From NCBI RefSeq assembly GCF_016055025.1, contig NZ_JAECVW010000001.1: a stretch of 64,000 bases of DNA. One strand, given 5' to 3'. This document shows positions 49,188 through 57,744 of this stretch, in pieces; the first letter of the stretch is position 1; each line of letters starts with the position of its first letter. The position numbers and the translations under genes were made by a program. The notes beneath the pieces were generated by a model. That model searched no databases and was not told the DNA's origin. It was given only the letters and a program-made list of their open reading frames with translations. This DNA comes from Thermoactinomyces intermedius (GTDB taxonomy: Bacteria; Bacillota; Bacilli; Thermoactinomycetales; Thermoactinomycetaceae).

Positions 49188-49877
49188 ATGAAAGTGACCA
49201 AACTGTTACGCAGTTTTGTCTACGCTTTGGAAGGATTAAAATACACGATTGTGACGCAACGGAACATGCGGTTTCATTTTTTGGTGGCATTGGGGGTTCT
49301 TTTGTTGAGCCTCACGCTTCCGATGAACAAAGTGGAAGTGCTGGTCTTGTTTGTCGCAATCGTCCTCGTCCTGTTTGCTGAATTGATCAATACGGCCATT
49401 GAAGCCGTTGTCGATATGATCACCGGTGAATATCATCCGCTTGCCAAAGTGGCCAAAGATGTCGCAGCCGGTGCGGTGCTTCTTACCGCCGGATTTGCCG
49501 TGATCATCGGAATCAGTGTTTTTTATCCGCATCTGGATGCTTTGTTCACCTTGGCCATCAACCATAAGACGATCCCGGCCAATATCAGTCTTGCGGTCAT
49601 CATTGTATTTGACTTTTTCCTCACGCTTTTTATCAAAGGCTGGCTGCAACGTGTGGATCGCGGAAATTGGGAGCCCAGTATGGTCGCATCCATTGCCGGT
49701 TGTGTTTCAGTATTACTGATTGGTGTCATCGGTCACTTTCTGATCACCTTATTGGTCCTTGTGCTTTTTGCCATGTTGATCGGCACCCGCCTCCGTTTCC
49801 GTTCTTCGCGGGTACCGGTGCTCTTTGGCGTCTTGCTGGGGATTCTGGTGGCGCTGATTGGCGCGCAGTTCTTGTAA
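49188..49877 (+). CDS. dgkA: DgkA-type kinase with C-terminal PAP2-like region
   Basis: 229 residues, twice the usual length. Residues 1-115 are the trimeric DagK fold (RSFVYALEGLKYTIVTQRN; AELINTAIEAVVDMITGE; HPLAKVAKDVAAGAVLLTA), in Bacillales an undecaprenol kinase. The remaining 110 residues carry four further helices in PAP2-phosphatase order, but EPSMVASIAG stands where PSGH is expected, and SRVPVLFGVLLGILVA lacks the catalytic histidine. I infer a dead PAP2 domain. ATG 49188 is chosen since 49179 abuts GGGAGG. The cdd gene that follows in B. subtilis is missing. Confidence 0.85.
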   Translation: MKVTKLLRSFVYALEGLKYTIVTQRNMRFHFLVALGVLLLSLTLPMNKVEVLVLFVAIVLVLFAELINTAIEAVVDMITGEYHPLAKVAKDVAAGAVLLTAGFAVIIGISVFYPHLDALFTLAINHKTIPANISLAVIIVFDFFLTLFIKGWLQRVDRGNWEPSMVASIAGCVSVLLIGVIGHFLITLLVLVLFAMLIGTRLRFRSSRVPVLFGVLLGILVALIGAQFL

Positions 49878-49918
49878 GAACCGGCTGTTTCCGGTGAAAA
49901 TAGAGAAAGAAAAAGACC

Positions 49919-49964
49919 ATTGCTTGGCAACCATTCTTTTACAAGAAGGGCCAAGCAATTTTTG
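49919..49964 (+). terminator. Hairpin between dgkA and era
   Basis: ATTGCTTGGC and GCCAAGCAAT, 10 bp, then TTTTT; the loop is large (21 bases). era starts 16 bases later, so it probably attenuates. Confidence 0.65.
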
Positions 49965-49979
49965 AAAGGGGAATTTGTC

Positions 49980-50885
49980 TTGGGAAGTGAATTTCGTTCA
50001 GGATTTGTAGCCTTGATCGGGCGCCCGAATGTGGGAAAATCGACATTGATGAATCATGTGATCGGGCAGAAGATCGCCATTATGTCCGACAAACCGCAAA
50101 CCACCCGCAACAAGATCCGGGGGGTTTACACCGAAGAAAACGGACAAATTGTTTTCCTGGATACACCGGGGATTCACAAACCGCAATCCAAATTGGGGGA
50201 AATGCTGGTCAGGGCATCGCACAATGCCTTGGAAGAAGTGGATTTGATCCTGTTTCTGGTGGATGCGTCCGCCGGAAAAGGCCCCGGGGACGAATTTATC
50301 ATGAACCATTTAAAGGATGTCAAAACGCCGGTTTTTTTGGTGGTCAATAAAATCGACCAAGTGCATCCGGATGATTTGTTGCCACTCATTGACGAATACC
50401 GCAAAGATTTTTCGTTTGCGGAAGTGGTGCCGATTTCGGCGCTGAACGGAAATAATACGGGAACGCTGATTCAACAGATTTTTCAATATCTGCCGGAAGG
50501 GCCGAAATACTATCCGTCCGACCAGGTGACCGATCATCCGGAACGGTTTATCGTCAGTGAATTAATCCGGGAAAAAGTCCTCGAACTGACCCGGGAAGAA
50601 ATTCCGCATTCGGTGGCGGTCGTCGTCGAGGAAATGAAGCGGAGACCCGGGAAGGACATCGTGGATGTGTTGGCCACGATTTATGCCGAGCGGCCTTCGC
50701 AAAAAGGCATCCTGATCGGCAAAAAAGGAGCCTTGCTGAAAGTAGTCGGCACGCGTGCCCGGGTTGAAATCGAGCGTTTGCTGGGTGTGAAAATTTTCCT
50801 TGATTTGTGGGTCAAAGTGAAAAAAGACTGGACCAACGAAGACATCATGTTGCGTCAACTGGGTTACACGGAAGAAGAGATCTGA
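49980..50885 (+). CDS. era: GTPase Era
   Basis: 301 residues. ALIGRPNVGKSTLMNHVIG (P-loop), DTPGIHKPQ and NKID (G3, G4), then the KH domain GILIGKKGALLKVVGTRAR. It binds 16S rRNA in 30S assembly. TTG 49980 follows AAAGGGG; a longer frame from 49920 runs through the terminator. Length equals B. subtilis Era. Confidence 0.96.
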   Translation: MGSEFRSGFVALIGRPNVGKSTLMNHVIGQKIAIMSDKPQTTRNKIRGVYTEENGQIVFLDTPGIHKPQSKLGEMLVRASHNALEEVDLILFLVDASAGKGPGDEFIMNHLKDVKTPVFLVVNKIDQVHPDDLLPLIDEYRKDFSFAEVVPISALNGNNTGTLIQQIFQYLPEGPKYYPSDQVTDHPERFIVSELIREKVLELTREEIPHSVAVVVEEMKRRPGKDIVDVLATIYAERPSQKGILIGKKGALLKVVGTRARVEIERLLGVKIFLDLWVKVKKDWTNEDIMLRQLGYTEEEI

Positions 50886-50967
50886 AAAAATGACAAATTT
50901 TCCTTCTTATACTCTCCCGCTCAAAAGGTCATCCTAAAGTTGTAATCAACGGAAAGGGTGATGCTGG

Positions 50968-51102
50968 TTGCGCAATTTCTTATGGAGTTGCTTTGAAGTG
51001 ACTGGCAGTATTGATGCATATCTCTTGCTCAAAAGCCTCGAAAACATAAAAGAGAAAGAAGAAAAAGCGCAAAAAGAGCGGGATGAGGAGGAAAGCGGCT
51101 GA
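50968..51102 (+). CDS. yqzL: YqzL family small protein
   Basis: 44 residues, too short for routine gene callers. Translation reads NFLWSCFEVTGSIDAYLLLK and then a charged helical tail; aromatic start, TGSIDAYLL and LK match the YqzL family, which lies between era and recO in Bacilli. TTG 50968 with AAAGGG nine bases upstream. Role unknown. Confidence 0.8.
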   Translation: MRNFLWSCFEVTGSIDAYLLLKSLENIKEKEEKAQKERDEEESG

Positions 51103-51124
51103 CACGGGAAAGGGCGGTTAACCG

Positions 51125-51871
51125 GTGTTAAACAAATATGAGGGAATTGTCCTGAAAGCTCGCGATTACGGAGAGAGCCATCAAATTTTAACCGTTTATA
51201 CGAAAAACCAGGGGAAAGTTTCATTTATGGCCAGAGGCTCCAAGAAAACCAAAAGCCGTTTTGGAGCCGTGACCGAGCCGTTCACCCGGGCTCATTTTGT
51301 CAGTTTTGGAAACGGGAACATCGCGACGCTGTCGCAAGCTGATCTCATTTCTTCTCATCACTTGTTGCGTTCCGATCTGTTGTTGACGGCATATGGCGCC
51401 TACTGGCTGGAGTTGATCGACAAAACGACGGAAGAAAAAGAAGCGGATCCTTTTTTGTACGATTTGTTGACTTCCTTGTTGGAGCATTTGGAACAAAAAA
51501 AGGATCCTGATATCTTAACCTTTATTTTGGAACTCAGCGTGTTGAAAACGGCGGGTTACACTCCGGTGACAGACCGGTGTGTTTCTTGTGGTTCCGGCCG
51601 GCACCCTGTCCGTTTCAGTATCCGTCAGGGCGGCTGGTTATGCGAACGTTGTCAGGATCAGGACCAAAACGGGATTTTGGTATCGGTGGCAAGCATCCGG
51701 ATCTTGCGGATCCTGCAACAAGTCGATCCGCACCGGCTCGGTAAAATCGATGTGAAACCGGAGACCAAAGAGCAGTTGGAAAAAATGATCCGGGGATTTG
51801 TTGAAGAGTATTTGCCAGTCCGGCTGAAATCCTTGCAACTGCTGGAGCAGTTCAAAAAAATCTGGACGTGA
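51125..51871 (+). CDS. recO: DNA repair protein RecO
   Basis: 248 residues. OB fold at the N-terminus (GIVLKARDYGESHQILTVYT, then TKSRFGAVTEPFT), a helical bundle, and a zinc finger with RCVSCGS and LCERCQD. RecO loads RecA with RecR at gapped DNA. GTG 51125 with AAAGGG-like upstream sequence. It follows era and yqzL in the expected order. Confidence 0.93.
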   Translation: MLNKYEGIVLKARDYGESHQILTVYTKNQGKVSFMARGSKKTKSRFGAVTEPFTRAHFVSFGNGNIATLSQADLISSHHLLRSDLLLTAYGAYWLELIDKTTEEKEADPFLYDLLTSLLEHLEQKKDPDILTFILELSVLKTAGYTPVTDRCVSCGSGRHPVRFSIRQGGWLCERCQDQDQNGILVSVASIRILRILQQVDPHRLGKIDVKPETKEQLEKMIRGFVEEYLPVRLKSLQLLEQFKKIWT

Positions 51872-51895
51872 GTTTTCCGGATTTTTTTATGGATA

Positions 51896-51924
51896 TTGAC
51901 ATTTGAAAGGATTTTTGCTATACC
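51896..51924 (+). promoter_or_regulatory. Sigma-A promoter of glyQS
   Basis: TTGACA (51896-51901), 17-base spacer, TATACC (51919-51924). Confidence 0.8.
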
Positions 51925-51931
51925 ATTATTA

Positions 51932-52163
51932 AAATTTGAAGATCGGCGCGATGAGAGAAAAGGAGTAGCCAAATCTGTCTGTGTAAGCAGCGAGCCGGGG
52001 ATGGTGGGAGCCCGGTCCGGGCAATTGGTGAAGGCAGTTCTTAAGCGCTGTATGATAAAAAAGCGGGCCTGGACCAAGTCCGGGTCAAATAGGGTGGAAC
52101 CGCGGGAAAACCTCTCGTCCCTATGAGAAAACCACGGGTTTTGTCAGGGATGAGAGGTTTTTT
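51932..52163 (+). promoter_or_regulatory. T-box leader, glycine (glyQS)
   Basis: The short glycine type lacking stem II. Specifier GGC at 52033-52035 after GAA; T-box motif AGGGTGGAACCGCGG at 52091-52105; terminator AACCTCTCGTCCCT with AGGGATGAGAGGTT and T-run at 52107-52163. Start is approximate. Confidence 0.95.
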
Positions 52164-52192
52164 AGGTGGAAATTTGACGGAGGTGGAAAGCT

Positions 52193-53080
52193 GTGAACAT
52201 GCAGGAGATGATCAAACGATTGCAAGATTACTGGGCTTCGCATGGTTGTATCCTCGCCCAGCCCTACGACACGGAAAAAGGGGCCGGAACATTAAATCCG
52301 ATGACTTTTTTAAGGGCGTTGGGTCCGGAACCGTGGAACGTGGCGTATGTGGAACCTTCTAGGCGTCCGGCGGATGGCCGTTACGGGGAAAATCCCAACC
52401 GCCTTTACCAGCACCATCAATTTCAAGTGCTGTTAAAGCCGGCACCGGACAACATCCAGGAAATTTATTTGAAAAGCTTGGAAGCGTTGGAGATTGACCC
52501 GTCCAAGCATGACATCCGTTTTGTGGAAGATAACTGGGAAAACCCGACGTTCGGCGCGGCCGGACTGGGATGGGAAGTATGGCTGGACGGGATGGAAGTG
52601 ACCCAATTTACATATTTCCAACAAGTGGGCAGTCTGGATGTGGATCCGGTTTCCGTGGAATTGACTTACGGATTGGAACGTTTGGCCTCTTACATTCAGG
52701 AAAAGGAAAATGTCTTTGACCTTGAATGGGTGGATGGCGTAAAGTACGGCGATGTGTTTGGCCAGCCGGAATATGAGCATTCCAAATATACCTTTGAAGT
52801 CTCCGATAAAGAGTGGCTCTTCCGCCAGTTTGATGACTTTGAGAAAGAAGCGATGAGGGCCTTGGAGGACCAATTGGTTTTCCCGGCATATGACTATGCG
52901 CTGAAATGCTCGCATGTCTTCAATCTGCTGGAAGCCCGGGGAGCGATCAGTGTGACGGAGCGGACCGGTTATATCGGACGGGTGCGAAATCTGGCCCGGA
53001 AAATTGCCAAAGCTTTCGTCGAGCAAAGGGAGAAATTGGGTTATCCCTTATTAAAACAAGAAGGGGGAAGAAGCAAATGA
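52193..53080 (+). CDS. glyQ: Glycyl-tRNA synthetase alpha subunit
   Basis: 295 residues, class II catalytic subunit. TLNPMTFLRALGPEPWNVAYVEPSRRP is cut short here as NPMTFLRALGPEPWNVAYVE; RFVEDNWENPTFGAAGLGWE and TYFQQVGS follow. GTG 52193 (ATG 52199 in frame) after GGAGG. The stop overlaps the glyS start (ATGA), so the two subunits are made together. Confidence 0.97.
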   Translation: MNMQEMIKRLQDYWASHGCILAQPYDTEKGAGTLNPMTFLRALGPEPWNVAYVEPSRRPADGRYGENPNRLYQHHQFQVLLKPAPDNIQEIYLKSLEALEIDPSKHDIRFVEDNWENPTFGAAGLGWEVWLDGMEVTQFTYFQQVGSLDVDPVSVELTYGLERLASYIQEKENVFDLEWVDGVKYGDVFGQPEYEHSKYTFEVSDKEWLFRQFDDFEKEAMRALEDQLVFPAYDYALKCSHVFNLLEARGAISVTERTGYIGRVRNLARKIAKAFVEQREKLGYPLLKQEGGRSK

Positions 53081-55155
53081 GCAAGGATTTGCTGCTGGAA
53101 ATCGGTTGCGAGGAAATTCCGGCCCGGTTTGTGGATGATGCGGCGGCCCAGCTGAAAGACAAGTTGAGCGGCTGGCTGAAAGAAAACCGGGTTCAATACA
53201 ACCATTGCAAAACCTATGCCACCCCGCGCCGGTTGGCCGTTTGTGTCACAGGCGTTTCAGAGCGGCAGGAAGACGTGTATAAAGAAGTGAGAGGGCCTGC
53301 GGAAAAAATCGCCAAGCTGGAGGACGGCACCTGGAGCAAAGCGGCTCAGGGATTTGCCAAAAAACAAGGGGTGAATCCTGATCAACTCGTTCTCAAAGAA
53401 GTAAAAGGGGAAAACTACGTCTTTGCCAAAATCCACCAACCCGGAAAACGGACGGCCGAGTTGCTGCTGGAAGGGATTCCGTCTTTAATGAATCAATTCC
53501 ATTTTCCAAAGACCATGCGCTGGAATTCGCGGGTGCGGTTTATTCGTCCGGTGCGCTGGCTGGTTTGTCTGTTGGGGGACGAAATCATTCCCGTCCGGTG
53601 GGCAGGATTGACGGCAGGCAATCAAACCCGGGGGCATCGCTTTTTGGGAAGCGAAGCGGTGATTCCGGAAGCAGGTGCTTATGAAGAAGTGCTGAATCAG
53701 CAATTTGTTTTGGCCGACGTGGAGGCGAGAAGAAATGCCATCTTGAACCAGTTGAAAAGGTTGGAGGAAGAAAAGGGCTGGGTGATTCCGACAGAAGAAG
53801 GCTTGTTGAAGGAGATTACCCATCTGGTGGAATACCCGACGGTGTTGTACGGGCAATTCGATGAAGAGTTTTTGATTCTGCCGCGTGAAGTGTTGGTCAC
53901 CACCATGCGGGAACATCAACGTTATTTTCCGGTGGAAGATAAAAACGGACAATTATTGCCTTATTTTGTGACCGTCCGCAACGGGAACGACCAGTATTTG
54001 GAAACGGTGGCCAGAGGAAATGAGAAGGTTCTTCGTGCCCGTTTGTCGGATGCCCGCTTCTTCTATGAAGAAGATTTAAAACTTGCGTTGGACGACGCCG
54101 TGCAAAAATTGGATCAGATTGTGTATCAGGATGAATTGGGAAGCCTGGGGGACCGGGTGCGCCGGCTCGGAGCCCTTGCCGCACAACTGGCAGACAGGAT
54201 CAGCCTCTCGGAAAAAGAGCGGTCTCAATTAAAACGGGCGGCACAAATTTGCAAGTTTGATGCCGTGACTCAGATGGTCGGGGAATTTCCCGAACTGGAA
54301 GGCATCATGGGGCGCACTTACGCGCTGAATGCCGGAGAGGAAACGGAAGTGGCCGAAACCGTGTATGAGCACCATTTGCCCCGTTTTTCCGGAGATGCCC
54401 TCCCGGGCCGGAGAATTGCCGGATTGCTCTCGCTTGCTGACAAAATGGATGCGATTGTGTCCAGTTTTGGAATCGGAATTCAGCCGACGGGATCCCAAGA
54501 CCCCTACGGCTTGCGCAGAAAAGCGCAGGGGATCATCCAGATTTTGTTGGCCGAAGATTACCACGCGCTTTCTTTAAAACAATTGTGGCAACTTTCCTTG
54601 GCGCAGCTGGAAGAAGCCGGTTTGCTCCAAAAGCGTCCCGGTGAACTGGAAAAAGAGCTGCATGAATTCTTTGCGCTCCGCCTGCGTACGGTATTGCAGG
54701 AGAAAGAAATCCGGTATGACGTGATCGATGCGGTATTGGCCTCCGATCTTTCCCGGCCCGTGCATGTCGTGGAAAAAGCCCGGGTATTGATGGGGCAAGT
54801 CGGACGGGAAGCGTTTAAAGAAGAAGTCGAAGGGTTTACGCGTGTTGCGCGATTGGCAAAAAATGCCGGGGATTCCACGCCGGATCCATCCCTTTTCCGG
54901 GAAGATGCCGAAAAAACGCTTTACCGCCGGTTGGAAGAAGTGAAAACCGGTTATCAGAAAGCGGAAAAACAACAAGATTTCCGTGCCATGTATGAAGCCT
55001 TGGCGCAAATGGCACCGGATATTCACCACTTCTTTGACCGGGTGATGGTGATGGTGGAAGAAGAGGAAATCAAAAGAAACCGTCTCGCCTTGCTGAGTGA
55101 CATCACCCGGTTGATTCACCGGTTTGCTGATTTTAACCAGATCGTTTTCGCTTAA
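53077..55155 (+). CDS. glyS: Glycyl-tRNA synthetase beta subunit
   Basis: 692 residues. DLLLEIGCEEIPARFVDDA, then FPKTMRWNSRVRFIRPVRW and the HD-like domain, end with the DALR anticodon-binding region. ATG 53077 overlaps the glyQ stop; a longer frame inside glyQ has no ribosome site. A perfect terminator follows. Confidence 0.97.
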   Translation: MSKDLLLEIGCEEIPARFVDDAAAQLKDKLSGWLKENRVQYNHCKTYATPRRLAVCVTGVSERQEDVYKEVRGPAEKIAKLEDGTWSKAAQGFAKKQGVNPDQLVLKEVKGENYVFAKIHQPGKRTAELLLEGIPSLMNQFHFPKTMRWNSRVRFIRPVRWLVCLLGDEIIPVRWAGLTAGNQTRGHRFLGSEAVIPEAGAYEEVLNQQFVLADVEARRNAILNQLKRLEEEKGWVIPTEEGLLKEITHLVEYPTVLYGQFDEEFLILPREVLVTTMREHQRYFPVEDKNGQLLPYFVTVRNGNDQYLETVARGNEKVLRARLSDARFFYEEDLKLALDDAVQKLDQIVYQDELGSLGDRVRRLGALAAQLADRISLSEKERSQLKRAAQICKFDAVTQMVGEFPELEGIMGRTYALNAGEETEVAETVYEHHLPRFSGDALPGRRIAGLLSLADKMDAIVSSFGIGIQPTGSQDPYGLRRKAQGIIQILLAEDYHALSLKQLWQLSLAQLEEAGLLQKRPGELEKELHEFFALRLRTVLQEKEIRYDVIDAVLASDLSRPVHVVEKARVLMGQVGREAFKEEVEGFTRVARLAKNAGDSTPDPSLFREDAEKTLYRRLEEVKTGYQKAEKQQDFRAMYEALAQMAPDIHHFFDRVMVMVEEEEIKRNRLALLSDITRLIHRFADFNQIVFA

Positions 55156-55188
55156 AAAAGAAACAGCTTCAAAGCTGTTTCTTTTTTT
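55154..55188. terminator. glyS terminator, bidirectional
   Basis: AAAAAAGAAACAGCTT and AAGCTGTTTCTTTTTT, 16 bp, with a three-base loop; also ends the converging gene whose stop is at 55191. Confidence 0.92.
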
Positions 55189-55190
55189 GC

Positions 55191-56099
55191 TCAGCTTTTT
55201 TTCAAATGATGGAGGGTTTGGATCATTTCCTCCAAATATTCCCCCGGAAGAATGACCGGGGTTTCCTCCCGGATCCGCTCGGCAAATTCAATCAATTCCC
55301 CGTAAGCAGACGGAGGGAACGGGATGTGATGCGTGGTTTTGGTGTCCCCCCAGCTGTGAGCATAAGAAAGGCGGACCAATCCCACATGGTGTTGGATCTG
55401 TTGATAAAAATCCACCCAATTGTTGGTTGCATGGGTGATTTCTTGCTCGGTTGCCCCTGCAAACATACTCCGGGACCGGTGCATGTAGGTGAGCACATTG
55501 GACGTGATGCAGGCGTTGGCGGTGTCAAAACAAAGGCGCACACCCGTGTTTTCGGCGATTTCCAGCAAATGGCAGGGGGTTCGCAGAGCCGGGTATAAAT
55601 CGGCGCGTCCCGGTTCAAAGTAATGTTCTCCCCCCATCGGGGCATTTTCCAAATACAGTTCAAACCCAAGGGGACGGCAGAGTTTTTGAATCTCTTCCAG
55701 TTGGGATGCGATGGTTTTCACATATTGATCTTTGAAATCTTGCAGTGCGGAAAAGTCGGCGGGGTGACGATCCAAGTATTCAAAGATGATGCCGAGCGGA
55801 ACTTTCCGGCCGCTGCAGATGAGGCGGCGTCCTTCTTCATCAGTGGATTGATGCAAGAGATGGAGCCATTTTTCCCAGTCTCCGGGGTTGAATTTCCCCG
55901 TTCCAAGCCCTGCGGAAGGCGGCATCCGAAAAGCGACGGGCCGGAGTCCGCCGGTGCTGATCATGTCCCGGAATTGGCCGGGGTCAAAGGGTTTTTCAGG
56001 AAGTTGAACTTCAATGTACCGTACATCACGGGCTTTGGCATGATGAAAACAAGAATAATCACACGAACAACTGACTGCAATCGGATGGTTGAATAACAT
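55191..56099 (-). CDS. TIM-barrel protein, sugar isomerase/endonuclease IV-like
   Basis: 302 residues. A cysteine-rich start (SCSCDYSCFHHAKARDVRY) is followed by a beta/alpha barrel of the xylose-isomerase-like/AP-endonuclease-2 superfamily: FELYLENAPMGGEHYF, VRLCFDTANACI, YAHSWGDTKTTHH and an end VILPGEYLEEM. Conserved acids and histidines at strand ends are suited to a metal centre. ATG 56099 with GGAGG seven bases upstream. A lone minus-strand gene between glyS and ccpN; no such gene is there in B. subtilis, and I cannot name the substrate. Confidence 0.65.
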   Translation of the reverse strand: MLFNHPIAVSCSCDYSCFHHAKARDVRYIEVQLPEKPFDPGQFRDMISTGGLRPVAFRMPPSAGLGTGKFNPGDWEKWLHLLHQSTDEEGRRLICSGRKVPLGIIFEYLDRHPADFSALQDFKDQYVKTIASQLEEIQKLCRPLGFELYLENAPMGGEHYFEPGRADLYPALRTPCHLLEIAENTGVRLCFDTANACITSNVLTYMHRSRSMFAGATEQEITHATNNWVDFYQQIQHHVGLVRLSYAHSWGDTKTTHHIPFPPSAYGELIEFAERIREETPVILPGEYLEEMIQTLHHLKKS

Positions 56100-56267
56100 G
56101 GTGTGTCCTCCATCATCGGGTTTCAAATCTACCCTTATGTTAACTCAAAAAGCAATAAAAATTACACTGGTAAAAAGAATGAAAAATGTTATATACTAAA
56201 CATGGATTTTTGATCAAAAGTATGTCACAATTAATAAAAGCAAGGCTTTCACGGGAGGTGTGAAAAA

Positions 56268-56897
56268 ATCGAGCTCACAAAGCGTCAAGAGAAAATCCTG
56301 GAGATTGTCAAGGAAGAGGGTCCGATTACAGGAGAACATATCGCCGACAAACTTCACTTAACCAGAGCCACATTGCGGCCCGATCTGGCCATCTTGACCA
56401 TGGCCGGTTTTCTTGAAGCCAGACCGCGTGTCGGCTATTTTTACTCGGGAAAGACCGCGAACCAACTGATGGGGGAACATATCCGCCATTTGCAGGTGAA
56501 AGATTACAAATCCCGCCCGGTGGTCGTACAGGAACACACATCGGTTTATGACGGGATTTGTACCATGTTTTTGGAAGATGTCGGTTCGCTCTACGTAATA
56601 AAAAAAGAAGGCAATCTGGTCGGTGTTGTGTCACGGAAAGACTTATTGCAGGCGGCGATGGGAAAGCAAGATTTGCAATCGATGCCCATCGGGGTCGTGA
56701 TGACCCGGATGCCGAATATCGTCACTTGCAAGCCGGAAGATACCCTTTACTATGCGGCGAAACAGATGATGCGCCATGAAGTGGATTCTTTGCCGGTGGT
56801 TCGCCCGATCGACGGGGATGAACAGCAACTGGAAGTGATCGGCCGGATCAGCAAGACGACGCTGGTCAAAGTTTTCGTTGAGCTTGGACAACCTTGA
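56268..56897 (+). CDS. ccpN: Transcriptional repressor CcpN, non-canonical start
   Basis: 209 residues from ATC 56268, against 212 in B. subtilis. ELTKRQEKILEIVKEEGPIT starts the winged helix (RATLRPDLAILTMAGFLEAR), and two CBS domains follow (ICTMFLEDVGSLYVIKKEG; GVVMTRMPNIV). CcpN represses gluconeogenic genes by binding ATP/ADP through CBS. No ATG, GTG or TTG exists in frame between the TAA at 56235 and TTG 56373, which would delete the DNA-binding helices. GGGAGGTG lies seven bases before ATC. So either ATC initiates or one A is missing from the A-run at 56263-56268. It directly precedes ppsR and ppdK. Confidence 0.88.
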   Translation: MELTKRQEKILEIVKEEGPITGEHIADKLHLTRATLRPDLAILTMAGFLEARPRVGYFYSGKTANQLMGEHIRHLQVKDYKSRPVVVQEHTSVYDGICTMFLEDVGSLYVIKKEGNLVGVVSRKDLLQAAMGKQDLQSMPIGVVMTRMPNIVTCKPEDTLYYAAKQMMRHEVDSLPVVRPIDGDEQQLEVIGRISKTTLVKVFVELGQP

Positions 56898-56926
56898 AGA
56901 AATTAAGGGAGGGAGTATGACCTTAT

Positions 56927-57742
56927 ATGTCAGAAAAACAACGAGTCGTATATGTCGTTTCCGATTCCGTGGGAGAGACAGCAGAACTGGTGGTCAAAGC
57001 TGCTTCCAGCCAGTTTAACGGGGGAGAAATCGAAATCCGCCGCATCCCTTATGTGAACGATGCGGATACCGTCATGGAGACGGTACAAGCCGCCAAAGAG
57101 GAAAATGCGCTGATTGCTTTTACTTTGGTGGTTCCGGAATTGCAAAAGCTCCTGATTGAAGAGGCCGGACGCAAAAAAGTCCCTTATGTGGATATCATGG
57201 GGCCGATGATTCAAGGCATGTCTGAGCTGTTTCAGCATGAACCCAAATACAAGCCGGGGCTGATCCATCAGTTGGACGAAGATTATTTCCGCAAAGTGGA
57301 AGCGATCGAATTTGCCGTGAAATATGATGACGGCAAAGATCCGCGGGGCCTGTTGAAAGCCGATGTCATTTTGGTGGGGGTTTCCCGGACCTCGAAAACA
57401 CCGCTGTCCATGTATTTGGCCCACAAGCGCTTTAAAGTGGCCAACGTCCCGCTCGTTCCGGAAGTGGAACCGCCGGAAGAACTGCTGCAAGTTCCCTCAC
57501 ATCGCATTATCGGCCTGACCATTGATCCGGAACAATTGAATCACATCCGGACGGAAAGGCTGAAAGCATTGGGGCTGGCTTCCGGTGCCAACTATGCGAG
57601 CATGGAGCGGATCCTGGAGGAGCTGGATTATGCAGAACGGGTGATTCGCCGCCTGGGATGCCCGGTGATTAACGTATCCAACAAAGCCGTGGAAGAAACA
57701 GCAAATCTCATTCTGGACATCATTCAAAAAGGAGGACAATAG
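56927..57742 (+). CDS. ppsR: PPDK regulatory kinase/phosphotransferase
   Basis: 271 residues, DUF299 family. VVSDSVGETAELVVKAA starts; the P-loop-like GVSRTSKTPLSMYLA lies at about 152. Such proteins both add phosphate (from ADP) to a Thr of pyruvate phosphate dikinase and remove it. The target, ppdK, follows after two bases. ATG 56927 with GGAGGG about 13 bases upstream. Confidence 0.94.
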   Translation: MSEKQRVVYVVSDSVGETAELVVKAASSQFNGGEIEIRRIPYVNDADTVMETVQAAKEENALIAFTLVVPELQKLLIEEAGRKKVPYVDIMGPMIQGMSELFQHEPKYKPGLIHQLDEDYFRKVEAIEFAVKYDDGKDPRGLLKADVILVGVSRTSKTPLSMYLAHKRFKVANVPLVPEVEPPEELLQVPSHRIIGLTIDPEQLNHIRTERLKALGLASGANYASMERILEELDYAERVIRRLGCPVINVSNKAVEETANLILDIIQKGGQ

Positions 57743-57744
57743 CC

